Source: Gonocerus acuteangulatus (lineage: Eukaryota; Arthropoda; Insecta; Hemiptera; Coreidae). From it: a DNA stretch of 64,000 nt. A program made the translations under genes and the position numbers. The stretch spans positions 29,862,322 to 29,926,321 of the forward strand of contig OX328123.1 of the NCBI GenBank assembly GCA_946811695.1, written 5' to 3'. Positions 23,014 through 33,040 of the stretch are shown here, piece by piece. Under the pieces are notes generated by a model that searched no databases, was not told the origin of the DNA, and saw nothing but the letters and a program-made list of their open reading frames with translations. Position 1 is the first letter of the stretch. Each line of letters begins with the position of its first letter.

Positions 23014-23999
23014 GTAGGTCAAGTGTTGTATTCAGTTCGTCACGAATATTGCATTCTGTGAGTTAACGTTTAATTTTTAAAGGTATGTTAAAAATTGTGC
23101 ATGTTTCGCTGCTTTTCGCTGCATTTGTCTCCAAAGCAATGTCAGTACTACTTTTTGAAAAAAACAGTTTCCTGCTAAACCAATTATTATGCAAAAAGCT
23201 TTCCTGCAAAATAATTTTGATCTCATCTTAATTGAGCCAAACTTCCCCACCAAGTTTCTTTAATATTTGTGAAAGGTAGCATAATTTCACAGACTTATTC
23301 TGGTCCACACCTCCAGTATCTGATTATGCAAATTTAATGCAGCTTTTTCTAACGAGTGCCTCACTGTTTACCAACCCATTTCTATAGCTACTTCTTTAGC
23401 CTTTTCATCCGCCCTTCCCACTTTCCAAGAGGTTTTTCCATGATTCCCTAACCGCCATGGCTTAAATAAAGAAAATACATTATAATTATTTAAAAACATT
23501 TATAACATAGTCCCTTTACATGGGAAAATTAACTTCTACAAGGACAATTTCACTTCACGGATTTAACCAACTTTTTCTGGTTAATCCGAAACTAACTAGG
23601 AATGCTAAATAAATTAAAGATGTCCGAGACACAGGAACTTATCATCTAAGTTTATCCGAGGTGTGATTTTGAAACTCACATCTCATTATATTTTGCATTA
23701 AAAAAAAAACAAAAAAAAAACGTACATTTAATTATTAACAAAATAAACAAAGAAAATAAAACTGCTAACGAGTGTTCATATAATAATTTATTTTTTAATC
23801 CTCATCTTCTAACAAATATATATGTCTTATTTTCATAAATGTGGTACATCAAGAAAACGTTTAGAGTCCCTCTACTTTATTGGGTACTCGAAAACTATAA
23901 TTCTATCTATTTACTATTTTCTGGAAAATGCTTAAAGACATCAACATAAAACTGGCTTAATTCCATCCCCACGTCAAACAACTTATAAGAATTACACTT
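23014..23999. other. AT-rich non-genic stretch
   Basis: No gene or repeat family is recognised. Confidence 0.5.
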
Positions 24000-24880
24000 G
24001 GAAGCCTATGAATATAAAAACTTCCTACAAGTTCCAAAAGGTCGTAGGCTGTAACTCCTGAGTTCCAAAAGGTCGTAGGCTGTAACTCCTGAGTTTCAAA
24101 AGCATTACCTCGACTTCCATAAGAACACAGGTTGTATCCTCGTATGTTTTAAATGGTTAAAGGATCAAAACAACAATTTTCACACTGTCACTGTTAGCAT
24201 TTCTACAAGATCCGTAAGGTCAAAGATTATATATCCGTCCCTTCACACAGTTTCAGGAGCATTACAAGAAGCTTCACAAACATTTAGCATTCCTACAGGT
24301 TCAAGAAGGAGCATTAACACAAAATGCATGACATCTTAGGTTGCATTGCCGAATTCAGAAGTTGCTGAAAGTCACAGATCATATTTCTACAAGTTGCATA
24401 AGGTTACAGGTAATATTGCTACTAGCTGTATAAGCTTACAGGTAATATTGCTACTAGCTGTATAAGCTTACAGGTAATATTGCTACTAGCTGTATAAGCT
24501 TACAGGTAATATTGCTACTAGCTGTATAAGCTTACAGGTAATATTGCTACTAGCTGTATAAGCTTACAGGTAATATTGCTACTAGCTGTATAAGCTTACA
24601 GGTAATATTGCTACTAGCTGTATAAGCTTACAGATAATATTGCTACTAGCTGTATAAGCTTACAGGTAATATTGCTACTAGCTGTATAAGCTTACAGGTA
24701 ATATTGCTACTAGCTGTATAAGCTTACAGGTAATATTGCTACTAGCTGTATAAGCTTACAGGTAATATTGCTACTAGCTGTATAAGCTTACAGGTAATAT
24801 TGCTACTAGCTGTATAAGCTTACAGATAATATTGCTACTAGCTGTATAAGCTTACAGGTAATATTGCTACAAGATGCATA
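24000..24880. repeat. 32 bp minisatellite with degenerate 5' zone
   Basis: From about 24404 to 24880 the unit GGTAATATTGCTACTAGCTG TATAAGCTTACA (32 bp) repeats about 15 times with almost no variation. Upstream (24000-24400), looser units such as CTACAAGTTCCAAAAGGTCG and CTACAAGTTGCATAAGGTTA show the same skeleton with different content, and a 31 bp direct duplication sits at 24031-24092. This suggests an old diverged array whose last unit was recently amplified. Confidence 0.95.
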
Positions 24881-25451
24881 AGCTTACTCAAGCTCATAAG
24901 CGTATTCAAAAATTAATTATGATTTAATGGCCCTTGAGGAGGTGGCATGGAGGCCTCAAAAAATGTAGAAAAGTCCTAGAATAAAGTGGTACAAAAGAGA
25001 CAAAGATGTAAGGTTGTTTTGACCTATCCCACATATATATTAAAAAAAATCATTTTATCAATCTGAATTAAATATGTCAAACATCAAATTATGTCTTTAT
25101 GAATTTCTCAATTAATACTCAAAGTCTGAGGCTTTTCTAGGTAAGAACTCCTCAATAATGAAGATACATTTTTACCTCTTGGCTAAGTTAGTGTAATTAG
25201 TTTTAGTGGGGAAACGATGACGTCATTAGTTATTCCTAAGCCGTGTTTAAAAGCCCTTGTTCCCCGGGTTCATTAGCTACCTCTATGGACGGGGTGAACG
25301 AGGCTTGCTGAATATTGAACAGACCGTCCTTGAATAACTGAATGCATTATAGGAGGCCGTTGAATAATCCGCAGCAATACAGCACTATCTCCTGGCACAA
25401 TAGCGGTACAGACATTGGAGGGCAGCAAAATCATGAGATATATGCTGGAAC
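24881..25451. other. Non-genic stretch
   Basis: No gene is recognised; the ORFs at 25273-25632 lie on both strands and partly inside the next element. Confidence 0.5.
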
Positions 25452-26498
25452 TAGTGATAGGCGATTCTCGAATATATCGATTCGAATCGAAGTGAAAAGA
25501 TCGATCCACAAAAAAGATAGGCGAGTTCAGATCGATTCAAAAGACCATCTTTTAGGTTCGATATGGATCGATTTCCATATGAATCGATTTCGTGATTTCC
25601 TACAATTACCTACCCAAATAAGTCCATTTTAATTACTTGATAATATGAAAGCAATATCTGTAACCTAAAGGTCCTATTTTTCATAAAAAATAATATTTAA
25701 TAAAACTATTACCTAATGTTACATCATATTAAAATATATAAGTATTATTGCATATATATGTTTATCAAATGTAGAAAAAAAAATTGAAAGGGTTGGAGCA
25801 AAATAGGGCCAAGCATCAATTTTAACAAAACTCATCTGTAGCTGCTATATGTTGGATATTATGTGGGACTATCAGTCTATGATGCAAATACTACTAAAAT
25901 ATGACTACAAGCTCTGTATGCTACTTAATCTTGTTGCCCCTAACCATTTCAACTGATAGTCCTACATAATATCGAACACTTAGCAGCTACCGTTACGTTT
26001 GGTTAAAACTGTTGCTTGGCAATATTTTGCCCCGACCTCTTCAATTATAATAGAGAAAAATGGTTATACAAATTAATATAAGAGCACAGTTTGAAACCTT
26101 ATTTTTATTATATTACCTTCTTCCCTTTTGTTGGAGAAACGGAAGGTATTGAGTCGTTGTACAATGTTATTGTTGTATTAAAAGTCTGTTACTTATAATA
26201 GTAAATCATTAAAAACAAAGTAAAACTTCTTGAGAGATGTGACCATCCAATAAGGCCGCCATCGAGTTTGCTTGACAGGTTTTTCCCCTCCTTTCATAAT
26301 TCCAGGATTATAACAGTCTATGACTTAGAAAAAATGTAACCGTAAAGCCTGATTAAAATTTGAAACGCTTCTAGATAGATCGATTCTTTAAAAGATCGGC
26401 CTTTGGAGATCGATCCTTTAAAACTATCGGCCCTTGGAGATCGACTCAAAAAATCGATATATCGTGTTAAAAAGATCGATTATGATCGGGCATCTCTA
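25452..26498. mobile_element. hAT-like MITE, GATCGATT-rich ends
   Basis: The ends TAGTGATAGGCGATT and (inverted) TAGAGATGCCCGATC resemble hAT terminal repeats (TAGNGATG-type). Flanking octamers GCTGGAAC and ACTGGAAT share the core CTGGAA, compatible with a decayed 8 bp target duplication. Both ends are dense in GATCGATT words (25475-25580 and 26375-26490). No transposase is present. Another inverted-repeat element lies inside (25782-26046). Confidence 0.65.
25782..26046. mobile_element. 265 bp inverted-repeat element (uninterrupted copy)
   Basis: The left arm AATTGAAAGGGTTGGAGCAA ... GCCAAGCATC mirrors the right end GCTTGGCAATATTTTGCCCC ... TTCAATT. Inner arms (GTAGCTGCTATATGTTGGAT) also mirror. 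A second copy at 55225-56440 is split by a piggyBac-like insertion, and this copy shows the empty site. Confidence 0.82.
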
Positions 26499-27310
26499 AC
26501 TGGAATCTAATGACACAATTCGTGTAGACTCTTCAAGTTTTTCTTATTTAGCAATTTTTGAAGTAACCGGCAGGAGTTGCTCCATTTTGTTGCACATTTG
26601 TATAAAACATTAACTTATATTTGCGACGTTTCGAACCTCGCAAAAATCAGTTAGTTGCATCATCAGGCATCTTAGATTAAGTTGTGTTCAGCTCTATTTT
26701 CATTTTTAAATTTCAAATTAAGGTCCATGAATTTTGAGAGTGAACGTTAAATCCGGGTAAGAATCTTCATAAATTGTTGAGTGGACAAATGAGATCCACA
26801 CATTTTGGGGAGCAACTCATGCCAATTACTTCAATACTCCATTGATGCTTCCCCACGCTTACCTTACATATAGAGTACAAACCTTGAACTTCATTAATTC
26901 ACCTATAGATTAGTCAATATGCAGAACTCTACAATCCTATCATAAAATTATCTACAAAACTTGTTACTACGCGTTTTTTCATACCATTAACCATTTTCGA
27001 GTAAAGGCGATTCCAAAATTTACTTTAGTTGTATTGTCCGTAATAAGGATGCCTACCAATAAAAGCATTAGTCTGCGTGACTAATGCGTTAATATTGAAT
27101 GATAATTCTGAGAACATCTACTGAAATGAAAAGGATTCCGTCAGTTTATGGGGCAACAATGTCATAACAATTTTCTACTATTCAATTGTCTAGGTGACAG
27201 TATCCGTCTACCTGCTCCTCTTTCCAAGGTCCCAAACAAAATTAACGTTACTGCCATAAAGCTAGTTTACATTTACTGTGACCATTCCAAGATTAACTTA
27301 TATGTCAGAA
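26499..27310. other. Non-genic stretch with weak hammerhead-like motif
   Basis: On the minus strand at 26625-26666 an intact CTGATGA core and GAAACGTC are present, but the sequence between them does not form a convincing stem II, and TTTGCGA/TCGCAAA instead encloses the GAAACG part. Otherwise unassigned. Confidence 0.4.
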
Positions 27311-27880
27311 GCATGTTCTCCTAGGACGGAAAAACACTGAAACCAATATACCTAAAGAATTCAGGGGTCACCCGTGGTGTAGTGGCTAGCGCCTTACATT
27401 CATAAGCATGTTCTCCTAGGACGGAAAAACACTGAAACCAATATACCTAAAGAATTCAGGGGTCACTCGTGGTCTAGTGGCTAGCGCCTTAGATTCATAA
27501 GCATGTTCTCCTAGGACGGAAAAACACTGAAACCAATATACCTAAAGAATTCAGGGGTCACCCGTGGTCTAGTGGCTAGCGCCTTAGATTCATAAGCATG
27601 TTCTCCTAGGACGGAAAAACACTGAAACCAATATACCTAAAGAATTCAGGGGTCACCCGTGGTCTAGTGGCTAGCGCCTTAGATTCATAAGCATGTTCTC
27701 CTAGGACGGAAAAACACTGAAACCAATATACCTAAAGAATTCAGGGGTCACCCGTGGTCTAGTGGCTAGCGCCTTAGATTCATAAGCATGTTCTCCTAGG
27801 ACGGAAAAACACTGAAACCAATATACCTAAAGAATTCAGGGGTCACCCGTGGTCTAGTGGCTAGCGCCTTAGATTCATAA
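27311..27880 (+). repeat. 95 bp tandem array containing the SINE 5' end, 6 copies
   Basis: GCATGTTCTCCTAGGACGG starts at 27311, 27406, 27501, 27596, 27691 and 27786, exactly 95 bp apart. Each unit is 51 bp of flanking DNA (including the SINE target site TACCTAAAGAATT) plus the first 44 bp of a tRNA-SINE with its A box (GTGGTCTAGTGG). The B box is present only after the last unit. The first unit has two unique changes (GTGGTGTAGTGG, CTTACATTC). The junction has AAGC microhomology. Confidence 0.97.
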
Positions 27881-28020
27881 GCGTGAGATATTGGGTTCGA
27901 TTCCCACTAGCGTCAGGAATTTTCTCATCCCACGGCTCGTTGGGAAAATTCCTCGCTGCACCCTGGATGTCGGCGCTAATGGCCTAGTTGTCGAAGCGCC
28001 GTAAAAAATGAATAAATAAA
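27837..28020 (+). mobile_element. tRNA-derived SINE with 13 bp target duplication
   Basis: Full-length copy at the end of the 95 bp array: A box GTGGTCTAGTGG, B box GGTTCGATTCCC, body ATCCCACGGCTCGTTGGGAA, tail GGCGCTAATGGCC ... GAAGCGCCGT and an A-rich end. TACCTAAAGAATT at 27824-27836 recurs at 28021-28033. Its 5' part was later amplified with upstream flank. Confidence 0.93.
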
Positions 28021-28033
28021 TACCTAAAGAATT

Positions 28034-28431
28034 GATTCACAATATGCCTCTCTCTCCATCATTTCCGACACCAAACTCCAAGAGCTAAATCACCATTGTC
28101 CATGAGCATTGCTACTGCTCGGAGCTAAACCTTCGCCCTATATATGCAAATGAATGAGTAGCATTAGCATGTTTATGTCCACTCATTGCTCCTCGGCAAT
28201 ATTCAAAGGTTTATTTGATGGTCTCTTCCGACAGTTATGGGTGCTTACTACATCCAAAATTCTCTCCCCGAGCAGTAAACAAGGCTGCATTATGACGATG
28301 GCTGGTAGTAAATATAGAGTTATAGAGGTCTATAGATATGGTTTTATATCTATATCTATCCCGCAGGAGCTGCATAACCAAGCACATTCCTCAGAAAGAT
28401 GGTCCTGAAGAATGGACGAAACTAACCAAAT
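28034..28431. other. Unassigned stretch with Y-element head fragment
   Basis: At 28357-28393, CCCGCAGGAGCTGCATAACC AAGCACATTCCTCAG matches the head of element Y. Otherwise no gene is recognised. Confidence 0.5.
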
Positions 28432-28792
28432 ATACAGGGTGTTTCAGGATTAATTGGCCAAACTGAAAATATGAACTAAGGACCTCAAAACAAGAAGATA
28501 ATTTCCTCTGAAGGTATTTCCGCAAGGATTTTCACTGTTATGAATTATTTATGTTATATGAAATAAACAAAACCTATTTATTTGTTCTAACTGTTTTAGT
28601 AATTAAATGTAAACATTAAGAGTCATATTAAATGTTGTTCAAAGTGAAGATATATCCGCTAATATAAAAACTATTGGCAACATAAGGCATAATACTATTT
28701 GGAATTAGAATTGGGAACTGTCAATAACATTTGTCAATTTGTAAGAGGCTTTCGCTGAGTACTCATCATTATCCCTTCAATTTATAGAGGTA

Positions 28793-30027
28793 AAGGTGGT
28801 ATTATGAGCCCTGCATGTATTATGAGCCCCCTCAGTATCTAGCAATACAGCGAGCTCACTTTGGAGGTGATAATTTGAAATGATAGTTCAGTAAAGGCTC
28901 TCACCACTGGAGCGTTCTCGCTCAGTTTGTGCGTAAAAATGTTTTATTTGCTTTCTTGATCTGAAAAACTTTGATAAGTAAGTAATTTGCTTATAATTAC
29001 AGTATGTGTCCATTTAAAATCCATGTAGTTCCTTATTGGACAGTGTAAAGGACATTTCAGAGATTATTTCTGTGTAGATGCAATGTAATTTTTCAAGTTA
29101 CAATGAATCGTTATGCGTGTTCAAATCCCAACATGGCGAAGGTTGTAATATGAGCCCCCGAACTTAAGGGCTCTGTAATGTTCGCAGAGTGATTTACCAA
29201 CTGTGTGAAAGAAATGTAATTGAGCCCCCATTGACAGGAGATGGGTTAGTTGGAAGAGGTTGGTTCCATCACTTCATGAATCGCCACAAGAATATTTTGT
29301 CTGTTTTGACACCAGCTGCAGCATCGTTTTCAAGAGCTAATGGATTTAACAAAGAAGCAGTCGACAATTTCTTTCCTATCCGAGAAGATGAGTACTCCAA
29401 ACACAACTATCCAGCTGATAGGGCTGTAGAGCTGGATGAGACTGGAGTATCAGTAGTTCAAAGTAAAATCCCGCGAATCATTGGCTTGAGAGGAAAGAAC
29501 CTTTGTACCTCCGTTCTTGATTTTCCCCCGGAAAAATATGGGCCTATTTTTATCAGATACTCTCAGGGAACTGTGAGTACAACGCCTAATCTGCGAAATG
29601 TGAGCACACAATGACTGCGCTGGATGTGACAAGAATGTTTACGTTTTCGATTTTTGCAAATAGACGGAAAAGTCATAAGGCTATTAAATGGTTCCTTAAT
29701 AACGTTTTCCAAGTTACTTTATAAATTATTTTCTACTTGGTAATGCATTTTCAAGATTTTGTAATAAATGAAAATGTCATATATAAGTCATTTTAATTCT
29801 CTTTCTTAGGGGCCCATATTACCAGCACAAAACAATTTACTAACAAATTGACATTCCTCGAATTTCTTTTTTTTTTTCATATACTTAAAGGTACCGACAA
29901 AATTTCTTATTTTATAAGTATGTTCACAAAATATTGTAGTTAACGCTATGAGTGAATATTCTAGAAAAACTTCATAGGCAATTAGAAAAAAAGGGAAAAA
30001 CAAATTGGTGGCCCATAATACCACCTT
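28793..30027 (+). mobile_element. pogo/Tigger-like element with inverted ends
   Basis: The ends AAGGTGGTATTATGAGCC (28793-28810) and its complement (30010-30027, one mismatch) define a 1,235 bp element. Extra copies of a TATGAGCCCC-like word lie at about 28820 and 29148, and its complement near 29807, possibly transposase binding sites. It encodes a broken pogo transposase. A TA target duplication is not evident at both sides. Confidence 0.75.
29189..29614 (+). pseudogene. pogo-family transposase fragment (CENPB HTH plus start of DDE domain)
   Basis: The 141-residue frame has GRGWFHHFMNRH at about 22-33 and ANGFNKEAVDNFF at about 50-62, the end of the CENP-B-type DNA-binding region and the linker seen in pogo, Tigger and jerky proteins. 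VELDETGVSVVQ at about 80-91 is the first DDE block, with its catalytic aspartate present. IGLRGKN follows, as expected. The rest of the DDE domain and the N-terminal HTH are missing, so the element is non-autonomous. Confidence 0.85.
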
Positions 30028-30292
30028 CTCCTCTACTAATGGTGAATTTACCGATATGTTGTTTGTTTACGGTTTTCGCACTGGTAATGCTAGGCGATTT
30101 CCGAATAGACGATTATCACACAACTCTATCTTTAGCTCCACGTTTGAACGTCTTAGAGAAAATGGTACATTTGATTTAATAAAACGTGAGGAAATTCTTA
30201 AGAATTATTACTATGATTTAGTTGAACATATTCTTATTATATGGTTGTCATGCACATTACGCAAAAGGTTCACGACAATGGGTAAATGTTAA
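30028..30292 (+). pseudogene. DUF4817 N-terminal domain remnant
   Basis: The frame from 30005 reads TNGEFTDMLFVYGFRTGNAR, RRFPNRRLSHNSIFSSTFERL RENGTF-type sequence, the helix-turn-helix DUF4817 domain at the N-terminus of insect transposases. About ten residues between GNA and RRFPNRR are missing relative to the family pattern as I remember it. After RENGTFDL the frame loses similarity, and the middle of the protein is deleted before the C-terminal part at 30225. Confidence 0.8.
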
Positions 30293-31367
30293 TTATCCCA
30301 ATGAATGGATTGCAGTACCTTTTGCTTATCCTGCACACTCTACAGACCTGACACCACTGGATTATCCTGCACACTCTACAGACCTGACACCACTGGATTA
30401 TCCTGCTCACTCTACAGACCTGACACCACTGGATTATCCTGCACACTCTACAGACCTGACACCACTGGATTATCCTGCACACTCTACAGACCTGACACCA
30501 CTGGATTATCCTGCTCACTCTACAGACCTGACACCACTGGATTATCCTGCTCACTCTACAGACCTGACACCACTGGATTATCCTGCTCACTCTACGGACC
30601 TGACACTACTGGATTATCCTGCACACTCTACAGACCTGACACCACTGGATTATCCTGCACACTCTACAGACCTGACACCACTGGATTATCCTGCACACTC
30701 TACAGACCTGACACCACTGGATTATCCTGCTCACTCTACAGACCTGACACCACTGGATTATCCTGCTCACTCTACAGACCTGACACCACTGGATTATCCT
30801 GCTCACTCTACGGACCTGACACCACTGGATTATCCTGCACACTCTACAGACCTGACACCACTGGATTATCCTGCACACTCTACAGACCTGACACCACTGG
30901 ATTATCCTGCACACTCTACAGACCTGACACCACTGGATTATCCTGCTCACTCTACAGACCTGACACCACTGGATTATCCTGCACACTCTACAGACCTGAC
31001 ACCACTGGATTATCCTGCACACTCTACAGACCTGACACCACTGGATTATCCTGCACACTCTACAGACCTGACACCACTGGATTATCCTGCTCACTCTACA
31101 GACCTGACACCACTGGATTATCCTGCACACTCTACAGACCTGACACCACTGGATTATCCTGTACACTCTACAGACCTGACACCACTGGATGTTTTTGTAT
31201 TGGGTGGGATTAAACAAAATTTCTTTGCAAGGCAGGTAAATGATCTTAATTCCTTACGAAGAAGGATAATTAAAAATTGTGAAAACCAAGTTTCGTTTTT
31301 AAATTTCAAAAATTGTGGAAAAAAATGGGGGTGGCAATATATATGTGTATATATATATATATTTTAA
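30222..31367 (+). pseudogene. Transposase C-terminal part with 24x in-frame 12-residue repeat
   Basis: 381-residue open frame. Residues 4-35 (LLYGCHAHYAKGSRQWVNVN YPNEWI) match the block before the last catalytic motif of DUF4817-type transposases, where the family has DG; here Y replaces the aspartate. The WPxRSPDLTPLD motif, with the final catalytic D, follows as YPAHSTDLTPLD repeated 24 times (30327-31190). The tail resumes as VFVLGGIKQNFFARQVNDLN SLRRRI, like the family's FFLWGxLK block. The frame survives because the unit is 36 bp. Replacement of the second aspartate and the missing middle argue against transposase activity. Confidence 0.88.
30327..31190 (+). repeat. 36 bp minisatellite, exactly 24 copies
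   Basis: The unit TATCCTGCACACTCTACAGA CCTGACACCACTGGAT repeats 24 times over 864 bp without a length change. Variation is limited to GCA/GCT (Ala), ACA/ACG (Thr), one CCA to CTA and one GCA to GTA. The order of GCA and GCT variants repeats in blocks of about six and four units, indicating block duplications. Confidence 0.98.
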
Positions 31368-31443
31368 AAGTTTGACATATCGATTATCGATCAGCTGATT
31401 ATTTTTCGCCATATTGAATTCTTTCAGACCATGATCAGTCTAG

Positions 31444-31623
31444 ATGTGGCCGTACTGGTGGAAGGTTATCCTCCTCAGGTTGAGGCTGTAAGTTTACATT
31501 TGTAATTGTGTTTCCCCTGAAGAGGCAGCAATAAAGGTGTGAAACATGTAGGGCCGTAATAAAGTTAGTGAAACTGTATGGTGAAGTTTTTATTATTTGA
31601 CCTCCCGCCTACCACGAAAATAA

Positions 31624-31625
<2 letters not shown>
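31444..31625 (+). mobile_element. Hammerhead-bearing element, copy 4
   Basis: Leader GTGGCCGTACTGGTGGAAGG, then the hammerhead-like motif (31514-31553), then TTTTATTATTTGACCTCCCG CCTACCACGAAAATAAG, which corresponds to the arm sequence of the palindromic copy at 17049-17226. It ends against a (TA)n tract, as that copy does. Confidence 0.6.
31514..31553 (+). ncRNA. Hammerhead-ribozyme-like motif, intact core
   Basis: Stem I CCC/GGG, core CTGAAGA (fits CUGANGA), stem II GCAGC/GGTGT with AATAAA loop and one mismatch, GAAAC, then ATGTA as the candidate cleavage site. Two substitution differences from the 17126-17164 motif within the shared core region. Confidence 0.55.

Positions 31626-31680
<55 letters not shown>
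31626..31680. repeat. (TA)n microsatellite
   Basis: About 55 bp of TA between the hammerhead-bearing element and the Helitron 3' end. Confidence 0.95.
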
Positions 31681-31683
<3 letters not shown>

Positions 31684-31999
31684 CTGACCCGGCGAACTTC
31701 GTACCGCCATACAGTCAATTCTTTAATTTTTTTTTAATACTTATTCTGCTAATTGGGACACCCGGACAGCTAGTAATTTAAAAAAAAGAAAGAAAAAACT
31801 TAATAAGTCGACAATTACATTATGTCAAAAAATAAAAATTATAAAACACTTAAAATTCTTTTAATAGTCACTAAAAAAATCACAATCAAAATTACAATAT
31901 CAAATTTCTTATTAAGATACCTACTTATTATATTTCATTTTATTTTTACTTATTCTAAATTAAGTTTCATTTTTATTGAAGTACTTAATGGTACACGAT

Positions 32000-32440
32000 A
32001 TTTTTTGTTTCATTACCTGACGCGTAAATAAACAGAGCAGATGGTTTTCCAACACGGGAACAGGCAACATACAATTGACCATGCGAGAAACATGGGTTTT
32101 CTAGATTAATACCACAAACACTTAATGACTACCCTGGGATTTGTTTATAGTCGAACTGAGTTCATATGTCCAATAGCAACACAGCTGCAGGCACTGTAAT
32201 GAATTCACAGCAGCTCGATTTAAACTTGCACCATCAAACTTGCGGTCAAAAGATGCGCCGTAAAAAAAAACAAATAAAAATAAACAATATTGGTCGAATG
32301 TCGCGCTTCGCGGGCCTGTCTTAACCAAATTCTTTCACGTTCATTGCGATCTTCACGTTCCTGGGCAGTACGATTAGATTGATAATTAATTTGATTCATT
32401 GCATTTCGGGGTCTTCTGCATAAATATGTCCGCCGCCTTA
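32000..32440 (-). pseudogene. Helitron Rep/helicase remnant, second copy
   Basis: MPPIRRRTYLCRRPRNA at the start (about 32430), then NRTAQEREDRNERERIW, then a break caused by an inserted SINE tail (32234-32287). The helicase C-terminus TINKSQG ... INLENPCFSHGQLYVACSRV GKPSALFIYASGN is frameshifted after QG by one lost base. The N-term/C-term fusion point agrees with the 7430-7855 copy. Confidence 0.85.
32234..32287 (+). mobile_element. 5'-truncated SINE tail
   Basis: AGATGCGCCGT followed by an A-rich run, inside the Helitron ORF remnant and absent from the first Helitron. It is the shared 3' end of the SINE families, consistent with a severely truncated retroposition. Confidence 0.7.
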
Positions 32441-32819
32441 TAGGAGGCATATTTAGTAAGACACAAACACACAACACTTTTGTAATATTATAGATGCACA
32501 GGAAAGAGACGTTTACATTTCAAGTGACATATTACCACAGACAAATTACAACCATAGACAATTTGTTTTTGAGTAACGTTACCATCGTATAAATATACGA
32601 TGGTATATTTCCCCTCCACTAACACTTAAACTTTATGGTATGGTATTAAAGTTCAAATTGACCTATAAGTATTATTACGAATCTTTTGTATGGGAATATA
32701 GAAAAATAGGGTCTTTTTTATTTCGCAAACGCAAATATAAATCAATTTAAATTGCATTATTAACATGTGATTCTATTGTCACCTAGTTATTACGTGTTCT
32801 TATTTATTTAAATTTTAAT

Positions 32820-32984
32820 GGACGGGTTATCTATAGGTTACCACTCTTTCTAGACAGGATAGGGCTGATGGCTTTCCTTTTTTCTAAAGAAAAGCCACCA
32901 CCCTATAGTGGGAATTGAACCCACGACCCTTGGCACAGAGTGTTAAGTTCTCAAGCCTTAACACTCACGGCCACCGGGCCTCCA
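32820..32984 (-). mobile_element. tRNA-Ser-like SINE (in second Helitron)
   Basis: Orthologous to 8483-8648 within the parent Helitron: GGAGGCCCGGTGGCCGTGAG, B box GGGTTCAATTCCCAC (one change), the GGTGGTGGCTTTTC body, and the GGTAACCTATAGATAACCCG tail. Confidence 0.85.
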
Positions 32985-33040
32985 CATGTTCTTATTGTTA
33001 CTGTTATAGTGAATTTTTGCTTATACACAAATAACCTAAT

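Larger units (their letters stand above)
28432..31367 (+). mobile_element. Decayed DUF4817-type DDE transposon, interrupted
   Basis: A terminus ACAGGGTGTTTCAGGATTAA at 28432 precedes a pogo-like element (28793-30027). Immediately after it begins coding sequence of the insect DUF4817 / mariner-like transposase group. I infer one transposon split by a pogo insertion and truncated at its right end, where no matching inverted terminus is seen. The link between terminus and ORF is positional only. Confidence 0.55.

Noticed and set aside
24404..24880. CRISPR array
   Set aside because: Direct repeats are contiguous with no spacers, in a eukaryotic context. The same holds for the 36, 65, 80, 89 and 95 bp arrays.
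30305..31213. Other frames of the 36 bp array (302 and 203 residues)
   Set aside because: Any 36 bp repeat without stops is open in several frames. Only the frame with transposase-like flanks (30222-31367) has support.
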